Below, in pieces: positions 6,174-6,632 of a stretch of 6,632 nt of DNA. The stretch spans positions 1 to 6,632 of the forward strand of contig CAMWVF010000060.1 of assembly GCA_947177545.1 (NCBI GenBank). Direction: 5' to 3'. The translations under genes were made by a program, and so were the position numbers. Origin of the DNA: an uncultured Clostridia bacterium (GTDB lineage: Bacteria; Bacillota; Clostridia; Oscillospirales; Ruminococcaceae). The notes under the pieces are model-generated. The model did not search any database. It was not told the DNA's origin and saw only the letters and a list, made by a program, of their open reading frames with translations. The first letter of the stretch is position 1. The number at the start of each line of letters is the position of its first letter.

Positions 6174-6632
6174 TTAGCTCAATGTGAGTATCGCAAGGTC
6201 TCCGTTGTTGTTTTGACCCGCATTCTTGGCGGTGTTGATGACCGTACGCATAAGTTTTCCGCCTGTTGCGCGGACAGCCGAGTCAAAAGCGGTTATCGCC
6301 TTTACGAACTTCTCGTCGTCTGCTTCGGGAGTGTAGCAGGTTATCATTACCTTTATTGCGTTGTACAGCGCGCAGAAAAATACAAAATGATCCCAGAAGC
6401 TGAACTCTGGTTCTGCAAAAGGCAGAGTAAAATTCCACACATAGCTTATAGCTACATTTTCAATATAGTGGGACTTCTCTCCCGCCGCAAATTCGGAGAA
6501 CAGCTTTCTTTTGCCGATATAGTTCTTTATTTCCACCATTTTAAGCGTTTCGGGACCCGATACGCCCAAATTCTTGTACACCGTGTTCAGCACGTCCTTG
6601 TACTCCGCATTTGGCTTTACAAGGGATTTAAG
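6174..6632 (-). CDS. C-terminal part of a FliB-like protein (putative flagellin lysine-N-methylase), 5' end outside window
   Basis: The minus-strand frame is open from the right edge to TAA at 6174-6176 and shows 152 residues. No start or ribosome site is visible, so the N-terminus lies beyond the window. The pattern resembles the C-terminal half of clostridial FliB proteins. YIENVAISYVWNFTLPF (visible residues about 56-72) is followed by an aromatic-rich helical stretch, FWDHFVFFCALYNAIKVMI. After that comes a helix with ITAFDSAVRATGG and a final short segment ending LAILTLS. FliB family members are about 390-420 residues and carry an N-terminal CxxCxxCC-type cysteine cluster, which would decide the call but cannot be seen here. 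Known members methylate lysines on flagellin, which would suit the sensory and motility genes nearby. The stop codon is 27 nt from the tRNA-ligase start, suggesting cotranscription. It could instead be an unrelated helical protein. Confidence 0.55.
   Translation of the reverse strand, partial: LKSLVKPNAEYKDVLNTVYKNLGVSGPETLKMVEIKNYIGKRKLFSEFAAGEKSHYIENVAISYVWNFTLPFAEPEFSFWDHFVFFCALYNAIKVMITCYTPEADDEKFVKAITAFDSAVRATGGKLMRTVINTAKNAGQNNNGDLAILTLS

Noticed and set aside
1..6632. CRISPR array, tRNA/rRNA genes, toxin-antitoxin or defence system
   Set aside because: No regularly spaced repeats, cloverleaf or rRNA-like segments, or small paired genes were seen in either strand.

Overview
The window looks like chromosomal DNA of a motile anaerobic Firmicute, most likely a gut-type clostridium of the Ruminococcaceae/Oscillospiraceae kind. 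This is inferred from moderate base composition, strong AGGAGG-type ribosome sites, sigma-A style promoters, and protein families typical of that group (PAS-GAF-GGDEF sensor, dCache chemoreceptor, IS30 fragment, FliB-like protein). No marker gene fixes the species.

Layout, left to right. Bases 1-77 hold the last 24 codons (with stop) of an unidentified plus-strand gene. Bases 78-201 are a regulatory gap with a spaced direct repeat and an extended -10 promoter. A PAS-GAF-GGDEF protein (predicted diguanylate cyclase, plus strand) follows at 202-1533. A short gap carries a near-consensus promoter (TTGACT, 17 bp, TATAAT) for a dCache_1 methyl-accepting chemotaxis receptor at 1637-3616, which ends at a strong intrinsic terminator (3658-3701). 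Bases 3702-4061 are a gene-poor junction holding the 3' stub of an IS30-family transposase. A second hairpin (4062-4096) terminates the minus-strand unit. That unit, read right to left, is the C-terminal part of a FliB-like protein (6174 to the window edge), then 27 bp later a methionyl-tRNA synthetase-like class I tRNA ligase (6146-4125).

How the genes may work together. The plus-strand pair are both sensors. One is predicted to make cyclic di-GMP in response to a cytoplasmic or redox-type signal. The other is a membrane receptor whose sensor domain carries the residue pattern of amino-acid-binding dCache domains, and should feed the CheA/CheW array. The FliB-like fragment would be a flagellin lysine methylase, which also fits a motility theme. 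It probably shares a transcript with the tRNA ligase.

The most unusual item is the tRNA ligase. Its fold is MetRS-like, but the KMSKS loop reads KASSS, residues that normally line the methionine side-chain pocket are changed, the zinc knuckle has altered spacing, and about 70 residues are inserted before the WGVP motif. Its amino-acid specificity should not be assumed. Several start codons differ from the longest possible reading frames, because promoter and ribosome-site positions favour internal ATGs (202, 1637 and, on the minus strand, 6146).
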